Position numbers and translations under genes: made by a program
Shown here: piece after piece, positions 30,180-43,000 of the stretch
Layout of the letters: each line of letters begins with the position of its first letter
Numbering within the stretch: position 1 is the stretch's first letter
Assembly: GCF_040807025.1 (NCBI RefSeq)
Contig: NC_090944.1
Span: 113,212,238 to 113,276,237, forward strand
Length of the DNA: 64,000 bases
Source: Struthio camelus
Lineage: Eukaryota; Chordata; Aves; Struthioniformes; Struthionidae
Reading direction: 5' to 3'
The notes under the pieces: model-generated
What the model was told of the DNA's origin: nothing
The model's input: the letters and a program-made list of their open reading frames with translations, nothing else
Databases searched by the model: none

Positions 30180-30800
30180 ATCAGAGGCATTATTTCAGCT
30201 AAGTGAGGCACAAAATCCACACACAGTTCAGAATTCCATTAACTCTTTGTTCCACTTCCTTGTCTATTAGACCAGGCATGTTTGTGATGCTCTCAGCCGT
30301 ACCGTGGTCTGCTTGTATTTCTCACTGTGTTAATTTTTCTCCTGAGTATTTTATTTCCATTAGAGAGAGTTTATACTTTTGCTTGTTTAATTTTAGCGAG
30401 AAACTTTGGCTCCTTCTGCTTGAAGTCCCCAGCCATGCACTTGTACTGTTTTCCCCCAGATCAAAACATAATCTTGTAAACCTTATTACTTTCTACAACA
30501 ACAAAAACACGTTGTATTTTCCAATAAAATGTGTCAGGTGCCAAACACAACCCAACTGGCAGTCTGAAGAAACTGCCTCCCCAAAAGGTTGGTGAATATA
30601 TGCAAACATGAGCTGTTTTTCTAAAGGCACTTGCCAGAGCCCTTCTGACACATCAAGCTTAGAAAAATATCTGGCATCAGTCCCTTCTTCCAGAGTTTCT
30701 CCATTTGTAGACAGTGGAAAATGCCCTCTTTTCATGTATTCAGATATTCTGGGTCAATGCATAAGGAAAGCCTTCTATCTTTAGTTCAGCAATGGCTGGC
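30180..30800 (-). mobile_element. Ty3/gypsy-type retrotransposon relic, reverse transcriptase region (broken)
   Basis: Read on the - strand from 30,780 downward, the order of motifs fits a gypsy reverse transcriptase: LCIDPEYLN (RT block 2), then after a frame change HFPLST, ARYFSKLDVSEGLWQVPL (catalytic D block), a PFG block, then DYVLIWGKT where intact elements have a DD-containing catalytic motif, then LKLNKQKYKLS, and finally NMPGLIDKEVEQRVNGIL (thumb/connection). Several frameshifts and stop codons separate these blocks, and the second catalytic Asp is replaced by Tyr, so the copy is dead. I cannot delimit LTRs, gag or integrase. An LTR retrotransposon of this clade is uncommon in bird genomes, which adds interest. 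An origin as a fragment of a related retroelement is possible but less likely given the spacing of blocks. Confidence 0.8.
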
Positions 30801-33680
30801 AAATACACCCACTCTTTTAGGTCTTTTACTTATGATACAACTCTCAGTATAGTCGGTTCATCTAGGTCTCCTAGCTTCTCCCTTCAAAAGAGAGGAGGTT
30901 TGCCAGGGAAAGAGCTGTAGATCTTTCAGTTTTTTTCTTAACCCTGTCAGGATCAGGAGTGTGGTCCCTTGCACCTCCAGTCTGTCAGTCCTCTTGTGGC
31001 CAGCAACTTAGGGCATTCTGTAACATTTCAAGTTTTATTACTGTTGATCATATATGCCTGCATAAAAACGATATGCCACATACCATGAACAAGTATGGAC
31101 TCAGGAGGGAGACAAATATGCAAATAGCGTAGGGTACAAGCATAATTTTCCAGAGATTTTAATGAATAACAAGTCTATCGTTTCAGGACTCATTCATACC
31201 CTGACAGAATCTCTTGAAATTACAGTTCCTTCCCTCATGCATCTTCTGGTCATGACCCCTCCACTGATAGAGAGGACCTGATTTAGACCAGGCATGGTTT
31301 TCTGCTCTCTTTGAGACAGGGTTCCAAGAGATTTTTCTGATGTCCTGTGTAGTTTGTGTAACATCCCCCTCCTCGGGAACAGAGCAGATGTTTTTTTGAT
31401 GAAGGAGCTCATACTGGGGGAGACCATAACTGAGGGTGGGAGAGTGGGAATGGAAAAGGCTGCAGGCTTCATTTACATATTACCTAAGTACTGAGGAGAA
31501 TGTACACACTCAAACGCAAACCATCTACCCATAAGGTATCGTGAGTGCACACGCACACATACACACAAACACACATGCACACACGCACTCTGCTGTAGCT
31601 AGCCATGTAAGAAAAGATCCCAGACATGTATCACATTTGTCACTACTGGGACTTGTCTGTTGTCCTGGACTTTTAGGGACATCTGTGCCCCCTTCCCCCA
31701 GATTTGCAGAAAAAAATTGTGCCCAGAAGTAAATATGGGCTTGTCGAATTCATAGGGAAAGGTTCAAAGCCTGGGGGTGAGGCAGATGTGAAGACTCATG
31801 GAGATGAGGGATGAAATGAACTAAGGTTACTATTTTGTGCCACTAAGTTATTTCAGTAGCCTGGCTACGTTCTTGGATGTCTCAGTTCCTTCCCATCTGA
31901 CTTGCAGTTCTTTCTGCGGATTTCCTGTTAAATTTCAGCCATTACCTATTATACACTGTATCATGCTGAATGTGCGTTTGCTGCATTGTGAAGTGTAAAC
32001 GTATTAAGTATAGTACAAATTCTGAAGCAGGTCATGGTATGTCTACAGCAAGCTAGTATGTAGGTCAATACATCAACCCAAGTCCATATGAAGCCTTCGC
32101 CAACATGCTTTCCAAGCATGTATGCCACCCAGTTCTGGACTACAACAGTCTCATTTGTCTTGGTCTCTGTTAGAAGCCACAGCCGCTGCGTGTGGACTCT
32201 CAGACCAGGCTAAGACTAGATAAAGCCCAAATATTTGTGACTTTTTGCTGCCTTTGTTTCTTGCTACTCGCATTTAAGTTGTGACAAAAGTTATGATGAG
32301 AAACCCTCTTGATTTATTTTTTGCTGCAACCAGGGCGCAACATCTGTAATCGTCTATTCTAAAATCATATTGCAAAGCAGCTCCTTTCTCGCAGCACATC
32401 CTTTTTATTCTGATAATTTCTTTGTCCTGCAAGAAGCAGATGACCAAGAAATTAAAAAAAAGAATCATCTGGCATAAGTTCCAGATAGCAAGTCCTAAAC
32501 AAGCCATTTATAACTCAGACTACTTTATATTTGTTGTAAGTCATATATGGTCATATGCTGAGGACAACTTACTCCATTGCTTAAACATCAATCCATTTAT
32601 ATTTACCACACTTGAACGTTAACAACATCATTAGAATCAAGTGACCCTGCAAATATTTCATCAAAATCCCTGATGTCAGAACAGTCCAGCTGCTATATAA
32701 ATAGTCACACATCCCAGGGCTTTACTGCACCATTAACCATTTAACAAAGCCAGGTACCTTTTCCTGTATGGAAGGTAAATCTTCATACCTACCAGCCTGA
32801 TCTGTCACACTAACTAATAAAGCTCCTCTGTCAAGTAGGTCTCTCAAGGATCCAGTTCTTTTCTATTTCTATTGCTGTAATTGCCCAGAGCCCTCAAATG
32901 TTCAACTTTAGACTAGGTGGAGTCCAGGTCTCCTAACATATGCTGTGTTCCTCCATTGGAGGGAGTTAGTACGTACTAACAGGCAGTTATCAGCAGGCTG
33001 TAATGCAGGCAAGTCCTGGATGTCAGCTTGTCGCATGAACATCGTTTCTGGGTGACAGCAGAAATAATGTCTCAGAGTTATTCCTGTGTGCTCCAGTTGA
33101 TAGTGAATGTATACAAGGTGGGTTTTTCTACCATCCGTGACTAACAATGAAATGCAAAGCGTTCTACTGAAGGGTCTTTTCATAGCTATGTAGGACCACA
33201 GGAGATGGCGAGGTGTAGTCTTCCCTTTTCGGGGGAAACCTTCCCTTTCCCTTTTGCACCTGCCCATCATTCCTGGCAGCTGTTTGCCTATTTTGTTCCA
33301 AAAAAATCTGCAAGAATGGGAGCTGCACAGACTCCCTTGGTAACCTGTACTAGAGCTAAACTACCGCTTGAGACACTGTCTGCTCTGAGATAGGTTTGTT
33401 CGCTCTCCAGACATAGCAGGACATCAGTGACTCATCTCAAAGTATGCAGATAATACGTGCTTTTCAGGGAACAGCATTTTTGGATGAACAATCTGTAAAA
33501 CTGCTGTTTCTTCCTTTTTCAATTAAACCGCTTGGCAAAAATAGATAATAACTTGCTTTTCTGTTCAAAAAACGTTCAAGAGCTCTGTGGGAACCAGTCC
33601 CAGCCAGCCCTGGGAGACAGGCTGGTCACAAACGACTTGCAGATCTCCACAGGCCAATTTATCTTCTATGCTGTCATGAC
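30801..33680. other. Intergenic, impure (CA)n, possible decayed retroelement flank
   Basis: Up to about 30,870 the - strand keeps a KEWVYLPA segment that may be the block before LCIDP. An impure (CA)n tract lies at 31,549-31,587. I recognise nothing else. Confidence 0.4.
31549..31587. repeat. Impure (CA)n microsatellite
   Basis: CACACGCACACATACACACA-type sequence with single-base interruptions. Confidence 0.8.
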
Positions 33681-35290
33681 CGTCCTCCCTCATGCGCGCA
33701 TGCGTGCGCAGGCTCCCACGGGCACACCGCAGCAGAGCCACGGGCTTCATCCCTCCCCGAGGGCTCCCCTGCGCTCGGCTGGCCCCAGGGCCAGGCGCCT
33801 GCCAGCCGAATTTACCTGTCAGTCTGGCTGGCTTCCCCGAGTGGTGCATGGACTTGGTAGGTACGGCCAGGACAGTCACCTTAAGCAAAAGAATTGCTTA
33901 CATTTCCCAAAATGAACATAAAACAGAGCATAAGAGAAAAAGCAGCAAAAAGGAAAAAGAAGTTCTACGTGCCTGCCATTTTCTGTGGTACCAGACAGGG
34001 CCTGGCTGTTTCACGCAGCTCAGTTGCAGGCTGTGTTTCTCATCTGTTTCCCATAGTATTTCCCTGTCAACTACCCGATCCCTAAAATGAAAGTCACTTT
34101 TGTCCTTTTGTTTCAATTTCAGAGGCCTTTGTTATATCCTGAGTGTGGAAATGTGGATTTTTGGCTTGTAACTGGAGACCCAAAACAAAAACAGTTTCCA
34201 GAAATAAAATTGCCACAACTAAAGGATGTCTGAAATTTTTTAATTATGATTTTTATACATGGATTGTTATGTGACTATATTTTAAAACAATTTTCTTAAG
34301 AGATCCTTTCAGTAAACTTTTAATTTTAATACAGATGACAGATCCAAAACAATCAGTGGGCTAAAATTTACTCAGATACTTTGTCACAACTGGCTAAAGG
34401 AAAAATTAAGTTTCTGCAAACTACTGTTTTTCCTGGAGACTTCTGTCTGGTGCTGGCAGCTAAATAAGTAATAGGCAAAGCAAGTGCTTCAGAGAAGCTT
34501 GTTTGGGGGTTCCCTGCACAAGCCGTGTGGAATGCAAAGGACTTGGGAAGTCTGTACTAATCCAGCTCAGAATACGCGTGATAAAACTGCGGGCTGTTCA
34601 ACGCAGCAAAAATTTCCGTAAGTGCAAGAATATCTTCTTCTAGTTCAGAATATCTTCTGGAGAAATTGCACAGAAATTAAGAGAAGGGAGAGAGCCATGG
34701 AAAAGGTAGAGTTCCTCTTCTGGCTCTTAGGTGCAGCAGGAGGATGCTGAAGGCTCCCGCGAGATGCCGAGCAGCGCACGGCCGGCCCCAGGGCTGGGAC
34801 TTTCTTAAGTCGCTCTTCAAGTGCTGTATGCCAGCTTTGGGATGAAAGGCCCTCAAAGAAACTGCAGGTCAGAGCAGCGCGGGGCGGTGGGCAGACACGT
34901 GTATCTGGGAATGGGACGCCACTGCTGGTGGCGTTTCTACTGCGGCAGGTGGCTCTGCACCCACGGGCTCTTGCCTCGTGCTCGGTGGTGGCAGCTGCTC
35001 GCTGTTTCGCCTGGGGCGCCCTGCTCCCCGGCAGGGAGCATTGCTAGCAGCGGAGGGAGAAGGAGGGAAGCTGGCATCGTTTGGGGCACTGTTTTGTCTT
35101 GAACTGCCGCCTGTGGCTATCGCACACGTTAAACAGGGGGGCTGGAAGGAGCTGTGTTGAGCGGCACCCGGCGGGAGGCAGCCGGGTGCGGGGAGCCGGT
35201 GAGAGGGGCTTGCCTGGCACCACTGCCGAGCGAGGCCGCAGGCAGGAGGGAGTCTCTCGTACGAACGAGAGGCTGGGATGAGGGTGTGGT
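33681..35290. other. Intergenic with two GC-richer patches
   Basis: CpG-enriched patches lie at about 33,690-33,850 and 34,740-35,290. Predicted peptides match nothing known. AATAAA near 34,204 is not tied to a gene. Confidence 0.4.
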
Positions 35291-38200
35291 GCAAGAGAGT
35301 CGATCCGCAGCGGAGGGCTAGCTGGCAAACCTTCACCCCCCTCTAACATCTGGTCTTTTTTCTCTATGGACCCCGAGCACTGAAGGGCCTTTTGTCGAGA
35401 AAGAGCCATTTCCATTTTTCTGGAAACCAGGGGGCTTTATAATATTTGCAGGGAGAGAGACCTCTAAGAACATGTATGGTGGTATTAGTTTGTTCATTTG
35501 TTTTTCCCGGGGGAGGGTTACAATTTCTGTTGTTACATGCTCCACTTAGGGTTTGATATGTGGTATTTGCAGAGCTTCACTCCAGCCAAGTTTTCTTCAA
35601 ATATCAGATGGGTGATATTTTAACTTAATGGACATGTTTGAAATCTTAGAAGTAATTTTTCCCCCCAGTATCTTGAACTGACATTGCCATGCACATGTGT
35701 ATACTGCTTTTCCTGTTTCTTCATGCATATCCTGATGATATGCTATGATAGCACATTCTGGTAAAAGACTGGAATAATAAAAACACTTTTTTTTTTCCTT
35801 GGGAGGAGCCACAGTCCATTAGGAAAGAAGTTGAGAGTTATTCTTTACTACAGCTGGTCCTTTCAGGCATTTATCTAACAATATCATCAGTTCTTGGATT
35901 ACTTTCCCTTCAGCTAAGCTACATGCTTGCCTTTCTAAATTTAAAGCTTGCTCAGTGAACACAGTCGCTAGTAAGAATCCATCAGTCCGCAAGTTTGTTA
36001 AAGGTGCAATGCTATCGTCAGCTCAGTTTCGGGATCTTTCACCTACTGCAGCAGTGCACAAACAAACAAACCAAAAAAAAGCAGAGCAGCAGGGGAAGAG
36101 TGGCTGTTACAGAGGATAATACCACTGAACAGCTTCCTGATTCTCAAACAAGTGGGAATTCCTTCTGATAACATGGGATTACAGTGGATTTGCAACCAGG
36201 ACATTGGGTTTTGCTAAGCCGGTGTATCAAAGCTTTTTTTCCTCATTGTCTGAGGTTGAGTGATGTTTGCCTGCTCCGTTGCAGATGAGAGGCTGGAAGC
36301 CGGTGCAGGACATTGCCTGCCAAATCCTGTAAAGTGACAGCGACTCCGAGGCGTGAGGCTAAGTGAAGGGGAGCATACATGTGCTCTGGCGATCTTTACG
36401 TAGCGGGAGCAGAGGGGGGCTCTGTGGGGAGAGCAGGGTACAAGGCGCTGGCAGACACAGTACGTGTGTGCAGGGACTGCTCCGAGCATGCTGCTGGGCT
36501 TAGGGATGCTCCTAGACCTTGAGACCTAGAGTTATGCACAGACTGCATTTGTGTAGCACAGCACCTCCGGGGTCCTGATCCACAATTATCCAGATGGTCC
36601 ATGTGGCTAGGGAGCACTGAATCTTCCACCTACGCACCTAGGATTTATGGGGAGGTCTTACACTGTCACCTCTATGCAAGAAGCTCTGTGTGCCCTTCTA
36701 TCCTCTGATGTCCAGGACAGAACAGTCCTTTAAACCCCATTGCTTAACTCTGCAAAGTTAAACAAAATGAAGCTAAAATACAACATAATATCATCACTAA
36801 GTTTTGCCTTTAATTTCTGAGCTGCATGCTGCGGCAGGCTGTGGCTTCTCTTTTGTCTGAAGACTTAGGCTAAATAGTCAGGGTGTGTCGAGCGGAGCAA
36901 GGACCTATCTGTGGGTCAGCACCCCTGATGTTACATTCGCTTTGTCTCTGAAGAGACAAGTAACTAAGCTCCACAGAGGCAAAAAAAGACTTGAAATGGT
37001 GAATGAAAGGCAATTGCACATTTGTAAAGCCCATTGCCTGAAAGACTGTCCGTTTTCCTCCCCTTTGAATGCAAGAATGGCTGGAGCAAGTCAGAGCAGA
37101 GGTCTGCCTGATGCAGTAGCTTGTGCATGATGTGGGCTAATAGCAGAGTCCTGACCCAGAATCCTAGGTACTAGACAAGCATACAGCCTCGTTGCTTTCA
37201 GCATACCCTTCTAGCTTCTGGAAATCTGCAGCTAGTGGTCTTCTTGAGCCAGAGACTGTATCCACTTCATCATGCTGAATAGCCTTTGATGGACTTTCGC
37301 ATGGCTCAAAGCCATGTTCAAAGTCAGTGCATAGAGCTGTTTATGCTCCTGAGGCCAAGATATGAAAAGGCTGTAGAAGGACAAACGACCAGTCCACCAA
37401 GAGCTGCTACTTATCAACTCGCCGTTGGGGAGATGAGTTTCACTTCTTTGGTGTTAATCTTGACTCCTAGAAATGCTAGAGGAGAATTGGACCTTTTTAG
37501 CATACTGTATTTTTAACAGGCAATGCCTATGCACACAGCAAAAAATTCAGATTTAGCATATGCTGTTTCTCCATCAGAAGCTATTAGCCTCCACTTCTTA
37601 AACATTCTTTTTTTCAGAAACTAAATTAAACTCAAAAGCTCCTGAAGACTCCATAGGAAGCCTGTAATATGAAATGAGGATGAGATGCACTTTGCACCAC
37701 TTCCTAACTGATAGCTTTCTAGTACTCCCAGCAAAGGATTTAACGAAAGTAAAAATGTGAAACAACACTTTGCAGGAGTTTCTAGGCTACCAGGAATGCA
37801 CGTACAAGAATTCTTACTGGAAGCATCTCTCCTTAGTCAATTTACCCTTTCTAAAGGGAGCATCTCTAACCACTTTTGGTGGCATAGTCAGATAATTCTA
37901 TTAAGTGAAATACAAGAAGTCATCACATTTTACATTCCTTAAGGATGCAAACTTTCCTTTTGGCCCCATGTTGTACATAATTCTACACGCACCCAGAAGA
38001 ATAAAGCAAACCAGATAATTGCTACATTCACCCAAAAGCCCTCCACACTCTGATAAGGATCTTTCCAGGCCATATACTCCTGCTTCAGGTTATTCTTAGG
38101 GCACTGCTTGTTCAAGGTTATTATCACAGTACAAGGGCTCACTGTGCTTGTACCCTTGCCAAAGTCCCAGAGATCTCCTTTTAAATCAGATTGCGTGATT

Positions 38201-39820
38201 GCTCTAAAGATCCTCAGACTACACATCAGCATAAGCATTGTTTAGGTTTGAAATATAGTTTGATCCTTTACAGAAAGTCAGAAATTTCAGAAGAAATGTA
38301 ATGCTATTCTAATGACATAGGCTCACTATTTTTGTAAGTCACCATAAAAAATTGGCAGTGTCTTCACTTCGGTGAAAAGCTAAGCTTCTCAGAAAAGCTC
38401 TCAGAAAAGCTAAGCTTCTTAATAAATCTCCGTAGCAGTTGATGGAAACCCACCAACTGCAACGGTGTTTATTGACCTTTCCAAGGTGTTAGATTTAATC
38501 AGACTTTCGTTAGTACAACTATACATGACTTAGTCAAGTTACCTTTTTTCCACTTGCGCGCTGATAAGGTTCTAAGCTTTTTTCAGCATTGACCAGTTCT
38601 TCACTTTAAGGCACGTGTTTGCACTTCAAGCTGCAACGTATTGCGGAAATACCTGTGCTAGCTCAGATACTGGGATCAGTTTAATTGCAGTGGCTTGGAG
38701 ATCAGCAGAGGGTAAGCTACCCCATGCCTTGGCAGGCCGATCTGCAGTGTGACTGTGGCCAGCATTTGAGCAAGCTCGTTTAAAGCCAGCTTAGATATCT
38801 CTGGACTACGCTACAGTTGTAGTGTAGACACATGCATCAGAGGTTTAGTAATGCTCAATCTTTTGCTTAGATGCTCACTCTGTAAGCCTCCTGAAGGAGC
38901 ATCTTCCACCAAAGAAAATATTAGTGGGATCTTCATTATACACTTTTCTCCTTTCTTCCAAGCTTCCGTCGGTGTCATACCAAAAGCGGCTGAAGTCAGG
39001 TTTGTCGCCCAGGAGGCTATCTGCTTTTTCCAGCTATATTATTAGAGCAAGACAGGTACAGGAAAACTATGACCACAGCATTTAGGATATCTTTGTCCAC
39101 CTGGTTTTAGTCATAGGCACATGTATCATTCAACTGAAGGAGGAGTATGCAGTGGCACTCAGTTGCGTCAGCAACTTGTTCAGTTATGAACATCTATCTA
39201 TCAAATTGCTTATGCTCTCTTTTCAAAACACTTTTTTTCCTGGGGAGTACTGTTCAAAATTGGGATAATACTTTTCCATATTTAAAAATTCTGGCTATAG
39301 CCATACGCCCGTGTACTCAAATACATACAGTTAGTATTTCCACAAAGGTTTATTTGATTCTAGTGTAGTTATACAAACATAGAGTGTAGTAAAAGCTACC
39401 CAAATTCCTAAAGTAATCAAAATAAAATGTTTTTGTAAATTATTTCTACTGTCAACACAGAACTGTGGTGCTTTGACTCAAATTTTCACGCTACATAAAC
39501 TTTTTATGTGTGCATGTATATGTAAAAAAATATACTCCTTAACATATATAGCGATCAAAATGGTAATGCAGAAGTCCATTTGACGTCTCTTTCCCTGGAA
39601 GGCCACATTCTGAAAAGTGCTGAGAGGCAAATTTGAAAATCCTCAGAAATTTCTGACACCACAATGTGTCACAAGTCAGCCATGTGAATGTCCCTGCGTA
39701 GATCCCTGGCAGTCATTCAGTCCCCCTAGATGCATTTCACACAGTACCAAACGCTTCCTTAGATTTTCTTAACTTCTTTCTCGTAAGCTTTCACTAGTGA
39801 AACAATTTAATCTGCTGCTA
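35291..39820. other. Intergenic, nothing recognised
   Basis: AT-rich DNA. The only structure noted is a short tandem duplication at 38,374-38,419. Confidence 0.45.
38374..38419. repeat. Short direct repeat, 30-bp period
   Basis: GAAAAGCTAAGCTTCT occurs at 38374-38389 and again at 38404-38419. A further partial copy, TCAGAAAAGCT, lies between them. Confidence 0.85.
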
Positions 39821-39824
39821 TTTG

Positions 39825-40052
39825 GAATATCATTTTTCAGATGGGATGTTAGGAAAAACTTCCTCACCGGGAGGATCTTGCATCGCTGGAATAGGTTACC
39901 CACAGAGGTGACGAAATCTGCATCCTTGAAAGTTTTCAAGACTTGGCTAGACAAAGCCATGGCTCTCCTGAAATGGGGCTTTGAGCAGGAGGCCAGAGTG
40001 GCTGACCTCCGGACGCCTCTTCCAACTCACATTTCCATGAATCTGTGATCCA
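39825..40052 (+). mobile_element. CR1-like LINE, 3'-end fragment
   Basis: The sequence GATGTTAGGAAAAACTTCCT, then GGAATAGGTTACCCACAGAGG, then AGACTTGGCTAGACAAAGCC, then TGAGCAGGAGG follows the order of the CR1 3' end. It stops near GAATCTGTGATCC, where intact copies carry a short octamer tail. It is 5'-truncated and diverged. Confidence 0.85.
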
Positions 40053-43000
40053 AGTTAGCACCTAGTTGTGCCAGTCACAAGTCAAATTTCAGATTTAGAC
40101 TTTGTGCAAATGATAGGTAATCATTTTCACATTGAAATGGATTTTCATGCAGAGGTGGCAAACATTCTTCTCCTTAGTGCTTTAAAGATTTTTTGTAACA
40201 ACTGGGACTTACTTTTTCCTTCTAAGTTGGCACTAAGAATTATTTATCAGTCCAGTCCCGCAAGTTAATCCTTTTCCCCTATCAGGACAGCACTCCCTAT
40301 GGGACACTTTGACTAAAACTTTAAGGGAGGTAAAGCTTTTTCAACAGTTGTCACTCACCTTGGTCCCAGACAGAAGTATTTGTTTGGGTCATCTCTTGAA
40401 GAATGATGACTTCTTACAGGGACCCACGCATTTCCTTATTGTACTTTAATATTTCAGATTTTCTTTAATGTAAATAATCCCATTGTTTTGTAAGATCACC
40501 TTAGAGCCTAGGAAAGCATAATGTGTGCTTTTTGCTGCCACTCTTCGTTCCAGGATATAATCCCTTCCCTTCCACCTGGTATCTTCTTTTTTCTTATGTA
40601 ACATACTTTGCTTCTGTGTCAATGTTTGTATGCCATCTATTTTAGCATTTCATATATTTTAAGAACATGCCTCAGCAGTGTGATAAATTAGTGTAACCTT
40701 CTGCAATACACAGAGCACACAACTTTACCCAGGATTTCCTGGTGAAATCCCTCTGGCATGTAGTTGACTTACAGTGTATACTGTAAGGAAGCAGTTCAGT
40801 CTTGCTGTAGATCCTTCAGGTGGTGGTGCACCTGCCAGTTGTTTGGAAGGCCGACCTAAGAGTTAAGAACCCTCACAGCTGCTCATTTCTTACTTGAATT
40901 TTTTTTTAGTTTCAGCTTTCAGGCTTTGGATCATGCATTTGTCTCTCCAATATCTGATATAATCTTCCTGTACATGGCTTACAATCAGAACTATGACACC
41001 ACTTAGCAGATTTTACTCCCTGAATCTCTTATTGTAACAATCTTCAGTTTTTTTACCATATGATTTTAAAGTGAGTACAAGGCTCGCATTTGTATTGATG
41101 CAGGTCTGCAGAAGCATAGTTAAATGGCGTTGTTTCTATCAGCTGCTCTGCTATGAAGTAGTACAACAAAACTATTGAACAGCTGCAATTTCAGCAGGGA
41201 CTTCAGGGTACAGTCTTCAGAACAAATAACCAGCTTAGTTCATTTTCTACTACCCATATTAAGCAAGGTTAATTGCAGTCATTAGCCATTGACATTCCCT
41301 TTTAGACTGAAAATTCTTCACAGCAGTGAGTATGACTCTTGTTTATTTATGCAATCACTTGCTACACTTCCAGGTGCTACAAGATAAATAACAACAAGTA
41401 TGGCTTGCAGAGCAAGATCTTCAGAACAATTCAGAAAACTATTATTGATTATTGTAAAGTGGTAAAGGTATGCAATAATAGTAAGAGTAGAGAAAACACT
41501 TCAGATGGATAAATAGATTTTTCATTCTCCATTTGCTCAGCCAGTTCAAAGAGGGGGATTTTGGAGGGGTAATACCTCTTAATGCCTGAACAAAAAATGA
41601 TGCAACCATAATTAAAACAATGTAAACATAATTCCTCATGTAATTCTGATGAGATTTCCAAATAGTGATTTTCTAAGGTGAGGACTACCATGGGGTTGGG
41701 TAGCACATCTGAGAGCCTGTCAGCTGCACTGTAGAGTCACCCCCAGATTTCTAATGCTACCCTTGGGTCTGCTGCGTGTGCCTCATGCCTTTTTTTCACC
41801 TAACACCCAGGCTAAGGGGCAGGTCAAAACATAGGCTACAACACCAGAACCTTTTAAAAGTCCACAAGCCACAGCAAGCGCTTAGGCTGTAAGGAATTAT
41901 CCATGCCATGATACCCAATGTAATCCTGAGTGGGTAGTGACAGATCCACACGCAGAGGTGATACCTAGGAAAGAATCATTTGGTGGTGGTGGGGAAGTAC
42001 CCACTAGTTTTCAGGAGGTCGCAGGACTGTGTCCCTATCTGGTGACGAAATAATGGAAGTTTGATGTAAAGCTTCTGATTAGTTTTTCATTGGTTAAGTG
42101 TGCTGTCATTCGATACCCTGACGGGGAGGTTTTTGGAAAGGGGGGGGGGGGGGGCTGAGCCCTGTGAAACCTCAAAGTAGTTTCTTTCCATTGTGGGCAG
42201 CTCAGTTAAGCTCTTATTAAACTCAGCTTTTTCTAATTTTGTAATTCACCTCCAGACATTTGCTTTTGCTCCAAACACAATATTAGCTGTAGATGTTTGT
42301 CTGTGTTTGTGGTGTGGGTTGCTTCTTTGCTTGCTGTTGTCTGAATTACCCTTTTCTACTACCAGGTAGTAATTAAATAGTTGATCCTTCTTTGGCTATA
42401 AAATACTCTGCTAATTATTAGACTAATGCTCTTGAATACAGGTCTTCACTGAGGTTTGCTGGTATAAAAATATATGCATTTAGATGCACTGGAAGGAGCA
42501 GATGTTCTTATTATAACTTTTGTTTGCATACAAAGATACATAAGCTCTATAAATTTTCTGGTGTTGAAGAAAAACTTAACACTGCAGTGAATTTGCTACA
42601 AGTTATTTCTCAATCCACCAGAATGTGCTTCCCTTTTTCTGGAAGGAAAAGCCTTTTTCAAGCCAGTTGCTCAAAATGTATGAAGTGATGAAATGCAGAT
42701 AGCAAATGGAGTGTTTGTTTGAGTTCATGCTTATTACAGCGGTGTTCTGGAAAGTGTTGCTCTTAGGCCTTTAATAAACTCCCTCTAGAGATCAATTACC
42801 ATGATTTGTCTAGTTACTATGGATAAGAGGTTTTGGGGGGTTGTTGTTGTTGGAACGTTTTGTTAAGCTGAAAGAGGTTTGAATGCTTTTATTCAGGCAG
42901 AATTAAAAGGCAACAGGAAGCAGAACACAGTATCTCCAAGGAAAAATAATAATTGAAACAGCCTTAGCACAAGCACTCTGCGGTGTTACCAGGGCTGTAG

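Noticed and set aside
32103-32121. ACATGCTT and AAGCATGT mirror arms with a 3-base spacer, resembling a p53-type site
   Set aside because: Each half deviates from the RRRCWWGYYY consensus, and short dyads like this are expected by chance.
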